A stretch of 28,756 nt of DNA from an uncultured Prevotella sp. (GCA_900541575.1 UQKO01000031.1:1-28756); one strand, 5' to 3'; positions 1 through 9,241 are shown, counted from the stretch's first letter. Program-made: numbers and translations. Notes: a model not told the origin generated them from the letters alone.

Positions 1-8
1 AAGGGATT

Positions 9-124
9 CATAGGCAGTGGGGGCGAAGCGTCTCGCTTCGGCAAGTCATTAAGCTTATGTCAGCTCGAGCATCAAGTTCTTCGCTGCCATGCCGAAGCGA
101 GACGCTTCGCCCCCACTGCCTATG
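9..124. repeat. Perfect 35-bp inverted repeat made of paired hairpin units
   Basis: Positions 9-43 and 90-124 are exact reverse complements, separated by 46 bp. Inside each arm is a smaller hairpin, CGAAGCG-TCT-CGCTTCG (24-40 and its complement near 93-109), followed by a G-rich stretch and AGGCAGTG. The same core recurs at 19292-19308, 19409-19425 and, degenerate, near 19470. The outer flanks (AAGGGATT at the left, its approximate complement ending near 136) look like a worn version of the AAGAAGTCTAC ends of the other copies. It has the look of a REP/BIME-type or MITE-type dispersed element. It lies just upstream of the GH89 gene and could be in its leader. Confidence 0.85.
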
Positions 125-192
125 AGTTACTCTCTTAAATCGTAATACTTTTACATATTCATTCAAACAATTACTTACAAACAATATAATCA

Positions 193-3100
193 ATGAAACA
201 CAACCTATTGTGCCTTCGCACATTCTGTATCATAGCAGCCTTAGTGTGTCTGAGCACAATCCACACTTGGGCGGCTAGCGAGAAGAATCCTGAGGCCGTA
301 ACTGCCATGCTCAATCGCATTGGCGGTGAGGGCGCTGCATCGCGCTTTGAGACCGTGCTTGATGCCTCTTTGACCTCAAATGGTAAAGATGCTTTCACCA
401 TTACGAGCCAAAGTGGAAAACCCTGCATCAAGGGTAGTTCCGTGCTGGCCATCACGACGGGTATCAATTGGTATCTCAACCATTATGCCCATATCAATCT
501 GGCTTGGAACAATCTAACCACAGACCTCAGCCAAGCATCGCTTCCCACCCCCACTACGGAAGAGAAGCGTACTTGCTCAGCCGACTATCGCTACTATCTC
601 AACTACTGCACCTTCTCTTACTCCATGGCTACATGGACCTGGGAACGCTGGCAGCAGGAGATTGACTGGATGGCTCTGCATGGCATCAACATGCCGCTTC
701 AGATCATCGGTGTCGACGTGGTGTGGAAGAAACTGCTCACCCAAGACCTGGGCTATTCCTCAGCCGACGCAAACAAGTTTATCGCTGGTCCGTGCTTCCA
801 AGGATGGTTTGGAATGAACAACCTCGAAGGTTGGGGTGGTCCGAATCCCGACTGGTGGTATACGCGCCAAGAACAGCTTGCCAAGAAGATTCTGGCTCGC
901 GAGCGCGAACTGGGCATGCAACCCGTACTGCCAGGATACTCGGGTATGGTGCCAAGCGACATTGAATCGAAGAAAGGCTATAAAGCCTATGCTCAGGGCG
1001 GCTGGAACTACTTCACTCGTCCTTACATACTCGACCCCAACTCACAGACTTTTACCGAAGTGGCAGAAAAGTACTATCAACGACTGAAAGAGGTGATGGG
1101 AGAGTCGGAGTATTACAGCATGGACCCCTTCCACGAAGGTGCTCAGACAGGGGATATCGATGTGGCATCAGCCTATGCTAAGATAGCTCAAGCCATGACA
1201 AAAGCCAATAGCACAGGCAAATGGGTGATCCAGTATTGGCAATGGAGCTACGACCAGAACAAGGTGCTCTCCAACGTTGATAAAGGAAAGCTCATCGTGC
1301 TCGACCTTTATAGCGACGCACACTCTCACTTTGGGGAATATCAAGGTCACGATGCTGTGTACTGTGCACTGCCCAACTTCGGTGCTCGCACGGGTTTCTT
1401 TGGCCGTTTGACGAAGGTGATGACCGACTATTTCACCCAAAAGGCCAATCATTCTAACATGAAGGGCGTGGGCGCTACGCCCGAGGGCATTGAGCAAGTG
1501 CCCGTGCTCTACGATGCACTCTACGAACTGCCTTGGTACGCCTCTGCTCCCGATGCCAAAGCTTGGCTTGCCAACTATACCATAGCTCGCTATGGTGCTA
1601 CCAATACCGAAGCTCAAGAGGCTTGGGAGAAAGCACGCAACTCTGCACTCAACTGTCCTTCTTCGCTCCAAGGTCCGCAAGAGGCAGTGCTCTGTGCACG
1701 TCCGTCGCTCACGGTCGATCGCGTGTCAAGCTGGGGCGGAACAGACATTTTCTACAACGCTCAGGACATGGTGGACGCAGCTTACAAGCTTTTGCAAGCC
1801 AAGGCTACAATCAGCGGTGAGAACTTTAGCTACGACTTGACTGATTTCTCACGCCAAGCCTTGACCGACTATGCCAACTTCCTGCTCAAATCCATCAACG
1901 ATGCAGCTACACGCGGTGACCAGACGGCTTATGCCACACGTCGCGATGCTTTCTTGCAGCTCTTGCTCGACATGGATCAACTTCTCAACACGAACAAGAA
2001 CTTCATGTTGGGACGATGGACCACAATGGCTCGCGCCATTGCCGACGAGACTACTGGCACTACGGAGAGCGACAAGCAATGGCTCGAACTGAATAATGCA
2101 CGCACGCTCATCACCACATGGGGTGATTACAACGCAAGTGAACTGGGCGGCCTGCGCGACTATTCTTATCGTGAATGGGGCGGCATGCTCAAAGATTTCT
2201 ATTACAACCGTTGGAAGGCGTTCTTCGACAATCGCGATAAGGGGACAGCTCTGCCCAACTGGTATGAACACGACTGGAACTGGGCTCACAATGCCAAACT
2301 GAGCTATAGCAACCAGCCCGTAGGCAGTACCGCCGAAGTGGCTACGACGCTCTTCGATAAGTACTTTGCCATTCTGACACAGGCCGACGGCACTCCTTAT
2401 TATCTGTATCGCTACATGAACACGGACCTCACGTCGACCTTTGCACAGAAGGCACTGCGTGGCGAGACTTATACGTTCCCACTTCAGAACGTGCCCAATG
2501 GCACAACTGCTTCATTGGGAATCGACCTCAACAATGATGGTACAATCTCAGCCAATGAAACGTTCAGCACACTCTCCGTTGCCATTCCCGCCAATGCTGC
2601 TATTGGCAAAGTGGCTGCGAAGTTCACACTGAACGATGGCACTTCGCTCGACTTTAAAGTAACTCTTAAGGACGACATCCAAGCCGATCGCACCATAAGC
2701 GTAAGCTCTGCCGACGATCAGCAAGGAAGCGTGAGCATCGAAGGTAGCAACTCACTGAGCGTAACGGGCAAGGATGAAGTGACCATGAAGGCTACTCCCA
2801 AGGGGGGCTATGACTTCTTGAATTGGACAGATGCTCATGGCAACGTGGTAAGTACAGACAATCCTTATACTTACTATGGCGCTGCGGGTGCTACATTCCG
2901 CGCGAACTTCATCGTCAACAAATGGGGCTCGCCTGAGGAAGACCGTAGCGAGATCGGCGTAGTGAGTGACTACGGACAATATATCAAACAATTGGACATG
3001 AGCCAGAATGGCAGCAGCGAACAGACTATCTACAGCACAGACGTTTGCCCGCAATCGCTCTGCCAAACGTCACAGGTAATAAAAGCTGCTAAGGGTAGCC

Positions 3101-5433
3101 AGATCACACTGCACTGGACGAGCGCCGGCGGATTGAACTACTGCAACCTCTCAGCCTATGCCGACTGGAACTGCGATGGCGACTTCGATGATGCCAACGA
3201 ACTCGTAGCTACCGCTGGTAAGAAAGAGACCAACGACAACCCCGAGCTCAATGATTACACGCTCAAAGTGCTTCTCCCCTACGATGTACCCGAGGGAATC
3301 ACGCACATCCGTTTGCGTTTGGATGGTGCTTGGGCCAAGGGCTACGACAGCAATGGCGCAATGCCCGCCAAGGCTCAAGCCATGCGTATGGTCTACGATG
3401 TGCCCGTAAAAGTGACAAGTCAAGCCTCAACTCCTTGCACCATCACTGTGAAGAGCGCTGACTTGTCCAAGGGTACAGTTGATGCCAACGGACAACCCGA
3501 GACGTTCACCTACGATACCGGAAACGAAATTGTGCTCCGCTCCTACCCCATCGCGGGCTACTCCGTAAAATGGACTGACCAATATGGACGTGCCGTACCG
3601 AAAAGTTGGATAGACGGCAACTTCCTGCGTTTCCATGCTCCTGAGAGTGGCACGTATACCGCAAATTTTCAAAAAGAGCTTCCAGGGGAACTCACCATCG
3701 GTAATTGGACATTCCTGTACACTACCAACGACAATGATGAACTGACCCTCACACGTGCCACAAGCGGAAGCGGCGCACTTGATATTCCTGCCTCCTACGA
3801 GAGCCATCCCATCGTGGGCATTACTCCCGAAGCCTTGCAGGGAAACACGAAGATTACTTCTATTTCCTTGCCCTCTACGATAAAGCAGTTTGCTGCATCG
3901 GGGGCAATCTACGCAGGATCGTATACAGGCAAGGGAACCGAGAACGATGCTATCAAACTGAGCACTAGCCTCGCTGCCAACAAGGCTTGGTCGGTATCGT
4001 TCAACGTGGAGAATGGCGGACAGACTTTCAATCAGTGGGGTTCTTCACTCCTAGCCACAGGTACAGAAGCCTTAGCAAGTATCTACGATAAGGGCTTTCA
4101 GCTCTATCTAGCAGCTTCGGGCAACATCGTGCTGAAACTCGGCAGCGAAGAGAAAAAGGTATTTACTCTTACGCAGGGAAAGACATCGTTCTCTGTCAAC
4201 GTAGTTCACAATGCTTCGGGCGACCTAAGCGTGAGCATCAACAATGGTTCGGAGACAGATAGCTATACCGAAAAGAGCTATGAACTCAACGACGTAGAGC
4301 AGTTTTGCACGGCTCTTCCCAAAGGTGTTAACTTGAATAATCTCGTGGCAAGCTTTACGGGTGTCAGCGTGAATCCGCTGAAAGGTTGCACCAATTTGCG
4401 AACCATCAGCGTAAGCAAAGAGAATCCTTACTTCTCTGCCACCGACGATGTACTCTACGATGCACAAGGCACTACACTGTTGGCTTGCCCCGCAGGCCGT
4501 CTGAGCAGTTTCTTGAATTTACCCTCAAAGGTAAAGGCCATCAGCAACGAGGCATTCAGCCAATGCCGCAACTTGCGCTACATCTCTTGCACCAACGCTA
4601 CGCCCGCCGTAGCTATGGCCAAGGCTTTTGATGGATGCAAACTCTACGCACAGGTGGGTGAATCTAATATCGAGGCTTATCGCAAAGCATGGGGACTTCC
4701 CATTCTGGCCTTGGTGAGCGGTTCGGACGACTTGGCTGACGCGACAGCTCTGAAACTGGCTTCCGAGGATGCCGTATACTTAAAGAGTGCTGGAGAAGAA
4801 GTTCCCACAGCATCTACGCTAAGTCAAGACATACCCGTATGGCTCTCCATCGAGATGCCTGCTAACGTTTACGGCTCATTTTATTTCCCCACAGTGCCCA
4901 CAGGCATATTTGTGGAGGGTATTGATGCCGACGAAGTATCTGAGAGCAAGCTCAACTTGCTTCGCTACGAGAATGGTACTTTCACGAATGCAAGCGAGAT
5001 TCAAAACGGTATTTACCTTATGAGCATCCCCGAAGAGTGGAGCGGAAAGAGCCTAACCTTGCAGTTTCCCCATTCCGAAGCAGAATGGAAGCAACTCAAT
5101 GGCGCTGTAGTAAACGGCAGTACGAAGGGAGCAAACTTTACGGCTCGCATCTACGTGTTCAATGAAGACTACACGCTGCTAAAATTGCTCGATAAGGAAA
5201 GCACCATCAGTATATCTCCATTCACAGCCATGCTGACTGGCGATGATAGTTCTGCCCCAACCATCAACATTGCTGCACTGACAGGCATTCACGCCTCCAA
5301 TACCTCAACGAGCATCCAGCCCGTAAGCATCTACGACCTCAATGGCCGACAGATATCTAACAGCAAACTGAAAAGTCTGAAAAGTCTGCAACGTGGCGTG
5401 TATATCATCAATGGCAAGAAAGTGGTGAAATAG
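193..5433 (+). CDS. Secreted multidomain GH89 alpha-N-acetylglucosaminidase
   Basis: This 1746-residue protein matches the NAGLU family (GH89), which removes terminal alpha-linked N-acetylglucosamine from glycans such as heparan-sulfate fragments or mucin. The ATG at 193 gives a signal peptide (MKHNLLCLRTFC..., cut near residue 27). Residues about 35-735 are the GH89 part. Glu315 in MDPFHEG and Glu431 in GATPEGI sit where the family has its two catalytic acids. Then come an InlB-type repeat (about 833-908), a GEVED-like domain (about 920-1075), a second InlB-like repeat (about 1080-1160), BspA-type leucine-rich repeats (1167-1236 and 1397-1500) split by a lectin/LamG-like segment (about 1237-1395), and a C-terminal T9SS-type sorting tail (about 1709-1746, with VSIYDLNGRQIS and GVYIINGKKVVK). 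I infer export across the outer membrane and surface attachment. The appended domains make it much longer than the human enzyme. A 9-bp tandem duplication (5371-5388) lies in the tail. The family call is secure; the substrate is not. Confidence 0.92.
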   Translation: MKHNLLCLRTFCIIAALVCLSTIHTWAASEKNPEAVTAMLNRIGGEGAASRFETVLDASLTSNGKDAFTITSQSGKPCIKGSSVLAITTGINWYLNHYAHINLAWNNLTTDLSQASLPTPTTEEKRTCSADYRYYLNYCTFSYSMATWTWERWQQEIDWMALHGINMPLQIIGVDVVWKKLLTQDLGYSSADANKFIAGPCFQGWFGMNNLEGWGGPNPDWWYTRQEQLAKKILARERELGMQPVLPGYSGMVPSDIESKKGYKAYAQGGWNYFTRPYILDPNSQTFTEVAEKYYQRLKEVMGESEYYSMDPFHEGAQTGDIDVASAYAKIAQAMTKANSTGKWVIQYWQWSYDQNKVLSNVDKGKLIVLDLYSDAHSHFGEYQGHDAVYCALPNFGARTGFFGRLTKVMTDYFTQKANHSNMKGVGATPEGIEQVPVLYDALYELPWYASAPDAKAWLANYTIARYGATNTEAQEAWEKARNSALNCPSSLQGPQEAVLCARPSLTVDRVSSWGGTDIFYNAQDMVDAAYKLLQAKATISGENFSYDLTDFSRQALTDYANFLLKSINDAATRGDQTAYATRRDAFLQLLLDMDQLLNTNKNFMLGRWTTMARAIADETTGTTESDKQWLELNNARTLITTWGDYNASELGGLRDYSYREWGGMLKDFYYNRWKAFFDNRDKGTALPNWYEHDWNWAHNAKLSYSNQPVGSTAEVATTLFDKYFAILTQADGTPYYLYRYMNTDLTSTFAQKALRGETYTFPLQNVPNGTTASLGIDLNNDGTISANETFSTLSVAIPANAAIGKVAAKFTLNDGTSLDFKVTLKDDIQADRTISVSSADDQQGSVSIEGSNSLSVTGKDEVTMKATPKGGYDFLNWTDAHGNVVSTDNPYTYYGAAGATFRANFIVNKWGSPEEDRSEIGVVSDYGQYIKQLDMSQNGSSEQTIYSTDVCPQSLCQTSQVIKAAKGSQITLHWTSAGGLNYCNLSAYADWNCDGDFDDANELVATAGKKETNDNPELNDYTLKVLLPYDVPEGITHIRLRLDGAWAKGYDSNGAMPAKAQAMRMVYDVPVKVTSQASTPCTITVKSADLSKGTVDANGQPETFTYDTGNEIVLRSYPIAGYSVKWTDQYGRAVPKSWIDGNFLRFHAPESGTYTANFQKELPGELTIGNWTFLYTTNDNDELTLTRATSGSGALDIPASYESHPIVGITPEALQGNTKITSISLPSTIKQFAASGAIYAGSYTGKGTENDAIKLSTSLAANKAWSVSFNVENGGQTFNQWGSSLLATGTEALASIYDKGFQLYLAASGNIVLKLGSEEKKVFTLTQGKTSFSVNVVHNASGDLSVSINNGSETDSYTEKSYELNDVEQFCTALPKGVNLNNLVASFTGVSVNPLKGCTNLRTISVSKENPYFSATDDVLYDAQGTTLLACPAGRLSSFLNLPSKVKAISNEAFSQCRNLRYISCTNATPAVAMAKAFDGCKLYAQVGESNIEAYRKAWGLPILALVSGSDDLADATALKLASEDAVYLKSAGEEVPTASTLSQDIPVWLSIEMPANVYGSFYFPTVPTGIFVEGIDADEVSESKLNLLRYENGTFTNASEIQNGIYLMSIPEEWSGKSLTLQFPHSEAEWKQLNGAVVNGSTKGANFTARIYVFNEDYTLLKLLDKESTISISPFTAMLTGDDSSAPTINIAALTGIHASNTSTSIQPVSIYDLNGRQISNSKLKSLKSLQRGVYIINGKKVVK

Positions 5434-5457
5434 TCACCTCTCGTGCAACAGTCTCTT

Positions 5458-5496
5458 ATCCCATCCCATAGTTTACGACTAAGGGATGGGATTTTT
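5458..5496 (+). terminator. Intrinsic terminator after the GH89 gene
   Basis: ATCCCATCCC (5458-5467) pairs perfectly with GGGATGGGAT (5483-5492). A further inner TAGT/ACTA pairing extends the hairpin, and a T run reaches 5496. It begins 25 bases after the GH89 stop codon. Confidence 0.85.
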
Positions 5497-5587
5497 GCAT
5501 AGAACGCACAGAGTAAAATTAGCGTCACGCAAAAGCATTTGTTGCAAAAAAGAAAGGATTTCCCCCTCATATGCGAGCAACTTTTCT

Positions 5588-5595
5588 TAATTTTG
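5588..5595 (+). promoter_or_regulatory. Candidate Bacteroidota -7 box for the UPF0371 gene
   Basis: TAATTTTG fits the TAnnTTTG -7 consensus and lies 29 bases before the ATG at 5624. No TTTG element is seen about 20 bases upstream, so this rests on one box in AT-rich DNA. Confidence 0.4.
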
Positions 5596-5623
5596 CAACC
5601 AAATTTTTGTATAGTAGCACCCC

Positions 5624-7087
5624 ATGAGAATAGGATTTGACAACGAGAAGTATCAGAAGATACAGTCTGAACACATTAAGGAGAGAATTTCACAATTCGA
5701 TGGAAAACTTTACCTCGAACTCGGCGGTAAACTCTTCGACGACCACCACGCAAGCCGCGTATTGCCGGGCTTCCTGCCCGACAGCAAGTTGCGCATGTTT
5801 CAGAAAATTAGCGACAGCATTGAGATCGTCATCGTAATCAGCGCTGCCGACATTGAGAAGAACAAGAAACGCGCCGACTTGGGCATTACCTACGACGAGG
5901 ATGTACTCCGCCTTCGCAGCGAATTTCAGAATCGCGGATTCATGGTAGGATCGGTTGTCATCACTCACTACAATGGTCAACCTGCTGCCACACAGTTTAA
6001 GCAACGTCTTGAGCGCGATGGCATTAAGACCTACTGCCACTACCTCATTGAGGGCTACCCCCACGATGTGAAACTCATTGCATCAGACGAGGGCTTCGGC
6101 AAAAACGACTACGTGGAGACGGAGCGTCCACTCGTCATCGTGACCGCACCCGGCCCCGGTAGCGGCAAAATGGCTGTTTGCTTGAGCCAACTCTATAATG
6201 AGAACAAGCGAGGCGTACGTGCTGGCTATGCCAAGTTTGAGACTTTCCCCGTGTGGAACCTTCCACTGAAGCACCCCGTAAACATTGCCTATGAGGCTGC
6301 TACAGCCGACCTCAATGATGTGAACATGATTGATCCCTTCCACTTGGAAGCGTACAATAAGATTGCTATCAACTACAATCGAGACATCGAGATTTATCCC
6401 GTGCTCAACGCTCTGTTTGAAGGTATCTATGGCTCGAATCCTTACAAATCGCCCACCGATATGGGTGTGAACATGGTAGGATTCTGCATCAGCGATGACG
6501 AGGCTTGCTGTGAAGCTTCGAAGAATGAAATTGTAAGACGATATTACGATGCTACCAACAAACTAGCTCGCGGTGCTTGCAATGAGGCAGAGATCAACAA
6601 GATCCAGATGCTGTTCAATCAAGCTCATATCACCACAGACTTCCGACGCACCACTACTGCCGCCAAAGAGACTCTAAAGGAGACTGGCCATACTTCGGCA
6701 GCCATTGAATTGGAAAATGGTAAGATTATTACGGGTAGCTCAAGTGAACTGCTGGGATGCAGCGCTGCCTTGCTACTCAACGTAATGAAACATTTAGCTG
6801 GCATCGACCATAGCCGTAAGCTTATTCCGCAGTCGATGATTGAACCCATCCAGCATACTAAGATTCACTATTTGGGCGGACATAATCCACGTCTGCACAC
6901 TGACGAAGTGCTTGTGGCGCTCTCCGTACTTTCCGAAAACGACGAAGACTGTAAGCACGCACTCGAACAGTTGCCCAAACTTCGCGGATGTCAAGTGCAC
7001 TGCACCGTGATGCTGAGCGAAGTAGATCAGAAGATATTTAAGAAGTTGGGCGTAAATCTTACTTGCGAGCCTGTGCTGAAAAAGTAA
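5624..7087 (+). CDS. UPF0371 / DUF1846 family protein
   Basis: The 487-residue soluble protein matches the UPF0371 (DUF1846) family along its whole length, and the length is normal for the family. No signal peptide or membrane segment is visible. A glycine-rich loop, APGPGSGK at residues 175-182, resembles a P-loop and suggests nucleotide or phosphate binding. The N-terminal half is alpha/beta in character. I know of no established biochemical role for this family, so none is assigned. It stands alone: a terminator precedes it, a bidirectional terminator follows, and the next gene is on the other strand. The ATG at 5624 (MRIGFDNEKYQKIQ) is the natural start, placed shortly after a TAnnTTTG box. 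Confidence 0.88.
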   Translation: MRIGFDNEKYQKIQSEHIKERISQFDGKLYLELGGKLFDDHHASRVLPGFLPDSKLRMFQKISDSIEIVIVISAADIEKNKKRADLGITYDEDVLRLRSEFQNRGFMVGSVVITHYNGQPAATQFKQRLERDGIKTYCHYLIEGYPHDVKLIASDEGFGKNDYVETERPLVIVTAPGPGSGKMAVCLSQLYNENKRGVRAGYAKFETFPVWNLPLKHPVNIAYEAATADLNDVNMIDPFHLEAYNKIAINYNRDIEIYPVLNALFEGIYGSNPYKSPTDMGVNMVGFCISDDEACCEASKNEIVRRYYDATNKLARGACNEAEINKIQMLFNQAHITTDFRRTTTAAKETLKETGHTSAAIELENGKIITGSSSELLGCSAALLLNVMKHLAGIDHSRKLIPQSMIEPIQHTKIHYLGGHNPRLHTDEVLVALSVLSENDEDCKHALEQLPKLRGCQVHCTVMLSEVDQKIFKKLGVNLTCEPVLKK

Positions 7088-7154
7088 AAGACTTCACCTT
7101 ATAACACTGCGAGCATCGTGATTAGAGCACTATATGCTCGCCCACCAACATACC

Positions 7155-7193
7155 AAAGCCCCTGACATCGAAGGATCTGATGCCAGGGGCTTT
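7155..7193. terminator. Bidirectional terminator between convergent genes
   Basis: AAAGCCCCTG (7155-7164) pairs with CAGGGGCTTT (7184-7193), with inner CATC/GATG pairing. The A-rich 5' side and T-rich 3' side allow use on both strands, serving the UPF0371 gene (+) and the porin gene (-). Confidence 0.85.
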
Positions 7194-7242
7194 GAACGAT
7201 TTATAGACTGTCCTTCCTCTGCGGAAGCAGACTAATTCCGGA

Positions 7243-8409
7243 TTAGAAACGTGCCGTCACTTGCACATCGAAGGTATTGTAATGAGAGTCTTTCGGAGTT
7301 GCAGCATGACGTGCTGAGCGGTCGTCAGTGAAAGCATAGTTGAGCTGGAAGATAAGGTTCTTACCTAAAGTATAGTTGGCTGAAAGGCCATAGTTGGTAC
7401 AGAGCGACTTCCAAGAATGTTTGTCTGTGCGATAACAGTCGTAACGGCCATATACTTTCAAGTTCTTGATGACAGGCACGCCCACCGTGGCATACCATGC
7501 ATCAGAACGATCGGGAATGCCAGCTGCCGACATCACTCCCCCACCCACAGAACTCATGTACTCACCTCGTACAGTCCAATCGCTCTCGTATTTGAGGCCC
7601 GCGCCCCAACGCACACGCTTTACGCTCTGCGAGGTGTTCAGCTCATTGGTGTACTTACCATTCCAACCAAAACCTCCAATGGCCAAATTCTTAACGGGCG
7701 AAATCCATAGTCCTCCAATAAGGTCTTTGTGATGGTCTTTGTCTGTATGATTGATTCCTTGGCCATTAAACACACCGACCTGATAGTGTACCCAATGATG
7801 ACCATCGTGGCCTTTGATAAAATCGCCTTGCACTTGGAAACCAAGATCGCGACCCGAACTCTTATTATAAGCCCCCTCGCCATTGCGATCGTTGATGGAA
7901 GCAAGCTTCATTGTTGCCTGGGAATAACTCCCCATACCTATGGCGAGTGGACTCATAGGATTCTCAAAACCGAAAGAACGTTTGAATTGGCCAAGCTTTA
8001 AACGGAGAAAATCAAAATGCTGCCACTCTATGAAAGCATCGAGCACACGAGGGCCTTTATTATCCCCTGGAGCACCATTCACTTCCATTTGAAGCTTATA
8101 GTAAAAGTCCTTATATACGTGGCCATCGGCATAGAGGCGAATAAAGCGAAGGTCGAAGCCACCATTGTTACTTTGTCCACTGCGGTCGCAGATAGAATAC
8201 TTTCCCATAATGTAACCACCAAACTTTACTGAAGGTTGCATCTGCTGCAACATACGCGACTGAGTGTCGGGCTTTGCCTTGAAAGTATAGCCTTCTGTTT
8301 CGTAATCGAGATTGGCATAGGGATTGGGGTCGTCGCTGTTCTCATTTCCTGCAATAGCACATAAGGGTATAGCAGAAAGCAGAAGAGCAAACATGATATT
8401 CTTGTTCAT
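7243..8409 (-). CDS. Phosphate-selective porin O/P-type outer-membrane protein
   Basis: The protein (388 residues from the chosen start) reads as an OprO/OprP-type outer-membrane beta-barrel. It has a signal peptide (MNKNIMFALLLSAIPLC...), a short linker, then alternating amphipathic strands with features such as KFGGYIMGKYSI, FDLRFIRLYADGHVYKDFYYKLQMEV, LGQFKRSFGFENPMSP, and a terminal aromatic residue (FDVQVTARF). The ATG at 8409 is preferred to one 12 codons earlier because it places a signal peptide at the N terminus. The ion specificity cannot be read from sequence, and many Bacteroidota members of this family have no proven link to phosphate. Two predicted loops are rich in histidine (GHDGHHWVH and HTDKDHHKD). 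No phosphate-transport or regulatory gene lies next to it. Confidence 0.85.
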   Translation of the reverse strand: MNKNIMFALLLSAIPLCAIAGNENSDDPNPYANLDYETEGYTFKAKPDTQSRMLQQMQPSVKFGGYIMGKYSICDRSGQSNNGGFDLRFIRLYADGHVYKDFYYKLQMEVNGAPGDNKGPRVLDAFIEWQHFDFLRLKLGQFKRSFGFENPMSPLAIGMGSYSQATMKLASINDRNGEGAYNKSSGRDLGFQVQGDFIKGHDGHHWVHYQVGVFNGQGINHTDKDHHKDLIGGLWISPVKNLAIGGFGWNGKYTNELNTSQSVKRVRWGAGLKYESDWTVRGEYMSSVGGGVMSAAGIPDRSDAWYATVGVPVIKNLKVYGRYDCYRTDKHSWKSLCTNYGLSANYTLGKNLIFQLNYAFTDDRSARHAATPKDSHYNTFDVQVTARF

Positions 8410-8531
8410 TAGAAAACGTAATGTATATATATAATGAGTATACAATAAGGAGTAAGCAGATGGCGATTCCCATCATAGAGCATGGGGAGAGGAGGCATCT
8501 ACTATCCATCTATTGTGGAAGATTTGGAAAG

Positions 8532-9173
8532 CTAACGCAAATAATAGTTTAGACTGCGCTCCTCACCCACCGTAGTAGCTGGTCCATGCCCAGGAAGCAC
8601 TTGTACATCGTCGGGCAAGGTAAGCACTCGCGTCTTCAATGCATGAATTAGCGAAGCCTCATCACCTCCGGGGAGGTCGCATCGGCCTATCTCATGACGG
8701 AAAAGGCTATCTCCGCTAAATAACACGTGCTCCTTCTCCTCATAGAAGCATACGCCACCGGGAGTGTGGCCAGGAGTTTCGATGACACGGAAAGCCATAT
8801 TCCCCACCTTCAGCACGTCGCCATCTTTAAAGAAATGCCCCACAGGGGGAAGCGTTAGAGGATAGTCGAGATGAAGAAACTGACTCATCTGCTGAGCCGC
8901 TTGCTCATAAGTTTCACGCTCATCGGCACAAAGTTCAATATCCACTCCGTACGTATCGTGAACAAACTGTGCTCCAAACACATGGTCGAAGTGACCATGC
9001 GTATTGAACAAGTGGGTCAAATTCAGTTGATGCTCTTCGATAAAATTCTGGATTGCCTTTTTTTCTTCAGTATGAAAAGCACCACAATCAATAAGAACCG
9101 CCTCCTGCGTGTCGTCCCACGCAAGATAGCAGTTCTCTTGTATCATGTTTACAACAAAACGAGTAATTTGCAT
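8532..9173 (-). CDS. MBL-fold metallo-hydrolase (glyoxalase II-like)
   Basis: With the start at MQITRFVVNMIQENCY (ATG at 9173) the protein is 213 residues. It carries the metallo-beta-lactamase fold signature THGHFDH (His59, His61, Asp63, His64), then His136 in TPGHTPGG, Asp155 in FSGDSLF and His196 in LPGHGP. That is the full set of dinuclear zinc ligands found in glyoxalase II-type hydrolases. The size and the short C terminus fit the stand-alone YcbL-like class, which lacks the C-terminal substrate domain of classical glyoxalase II. The likely reaction is hydrolysis of a thioester or related small substrate in the cytoplasm. It follows rsmG on the same strand with a 68-bp gap, so cotranscription is possible. 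An upstream in-frame ATG would add 19 basic residues and is less likely. Confidence 0.88.
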   Translation of the reverse strand: MQITRFVVNMIQENCYLAWDDTQEAVLIDCGAFHTEEKKAIQNFIEEHQLNLTHLFNTHGHFDHVFGAQFVHDTYGVDIELCADERETYEQAAQQMSQFLHLDYPLTLPPVGHFFKDGDVLKVGNMAFRVIETPGHTPGGVCFYEEKEHVLFSGDSLFRHEIGRCDLPGGDEASLIHALKTRVLTLPDDVQVLPGHGPATTVGEERSLNYYLR

Positions 9174-9208
9174 ATATTTCGTTGAATGCAGCAAAGAGCG
9201 CCGTTCAT

Positions 9209-9220
9209 AGCGCATGCGCT
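9209..9220. repeat. 12-bp perfect palindrome between rsmG and the MBL gene
   Basis: AGCGCATGCGCT reads the same on both strands and is bracketed by two copies of ATGCAGCA (about 9187-9194 and 9222-9229). It lies about 35 bp upstream of the MBL start. It could be an operator or a leader hairpin, or chance. Confidence 0.35.
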
Positions 9221-9241
9221 CATGCAGCACTCCTATTTATA

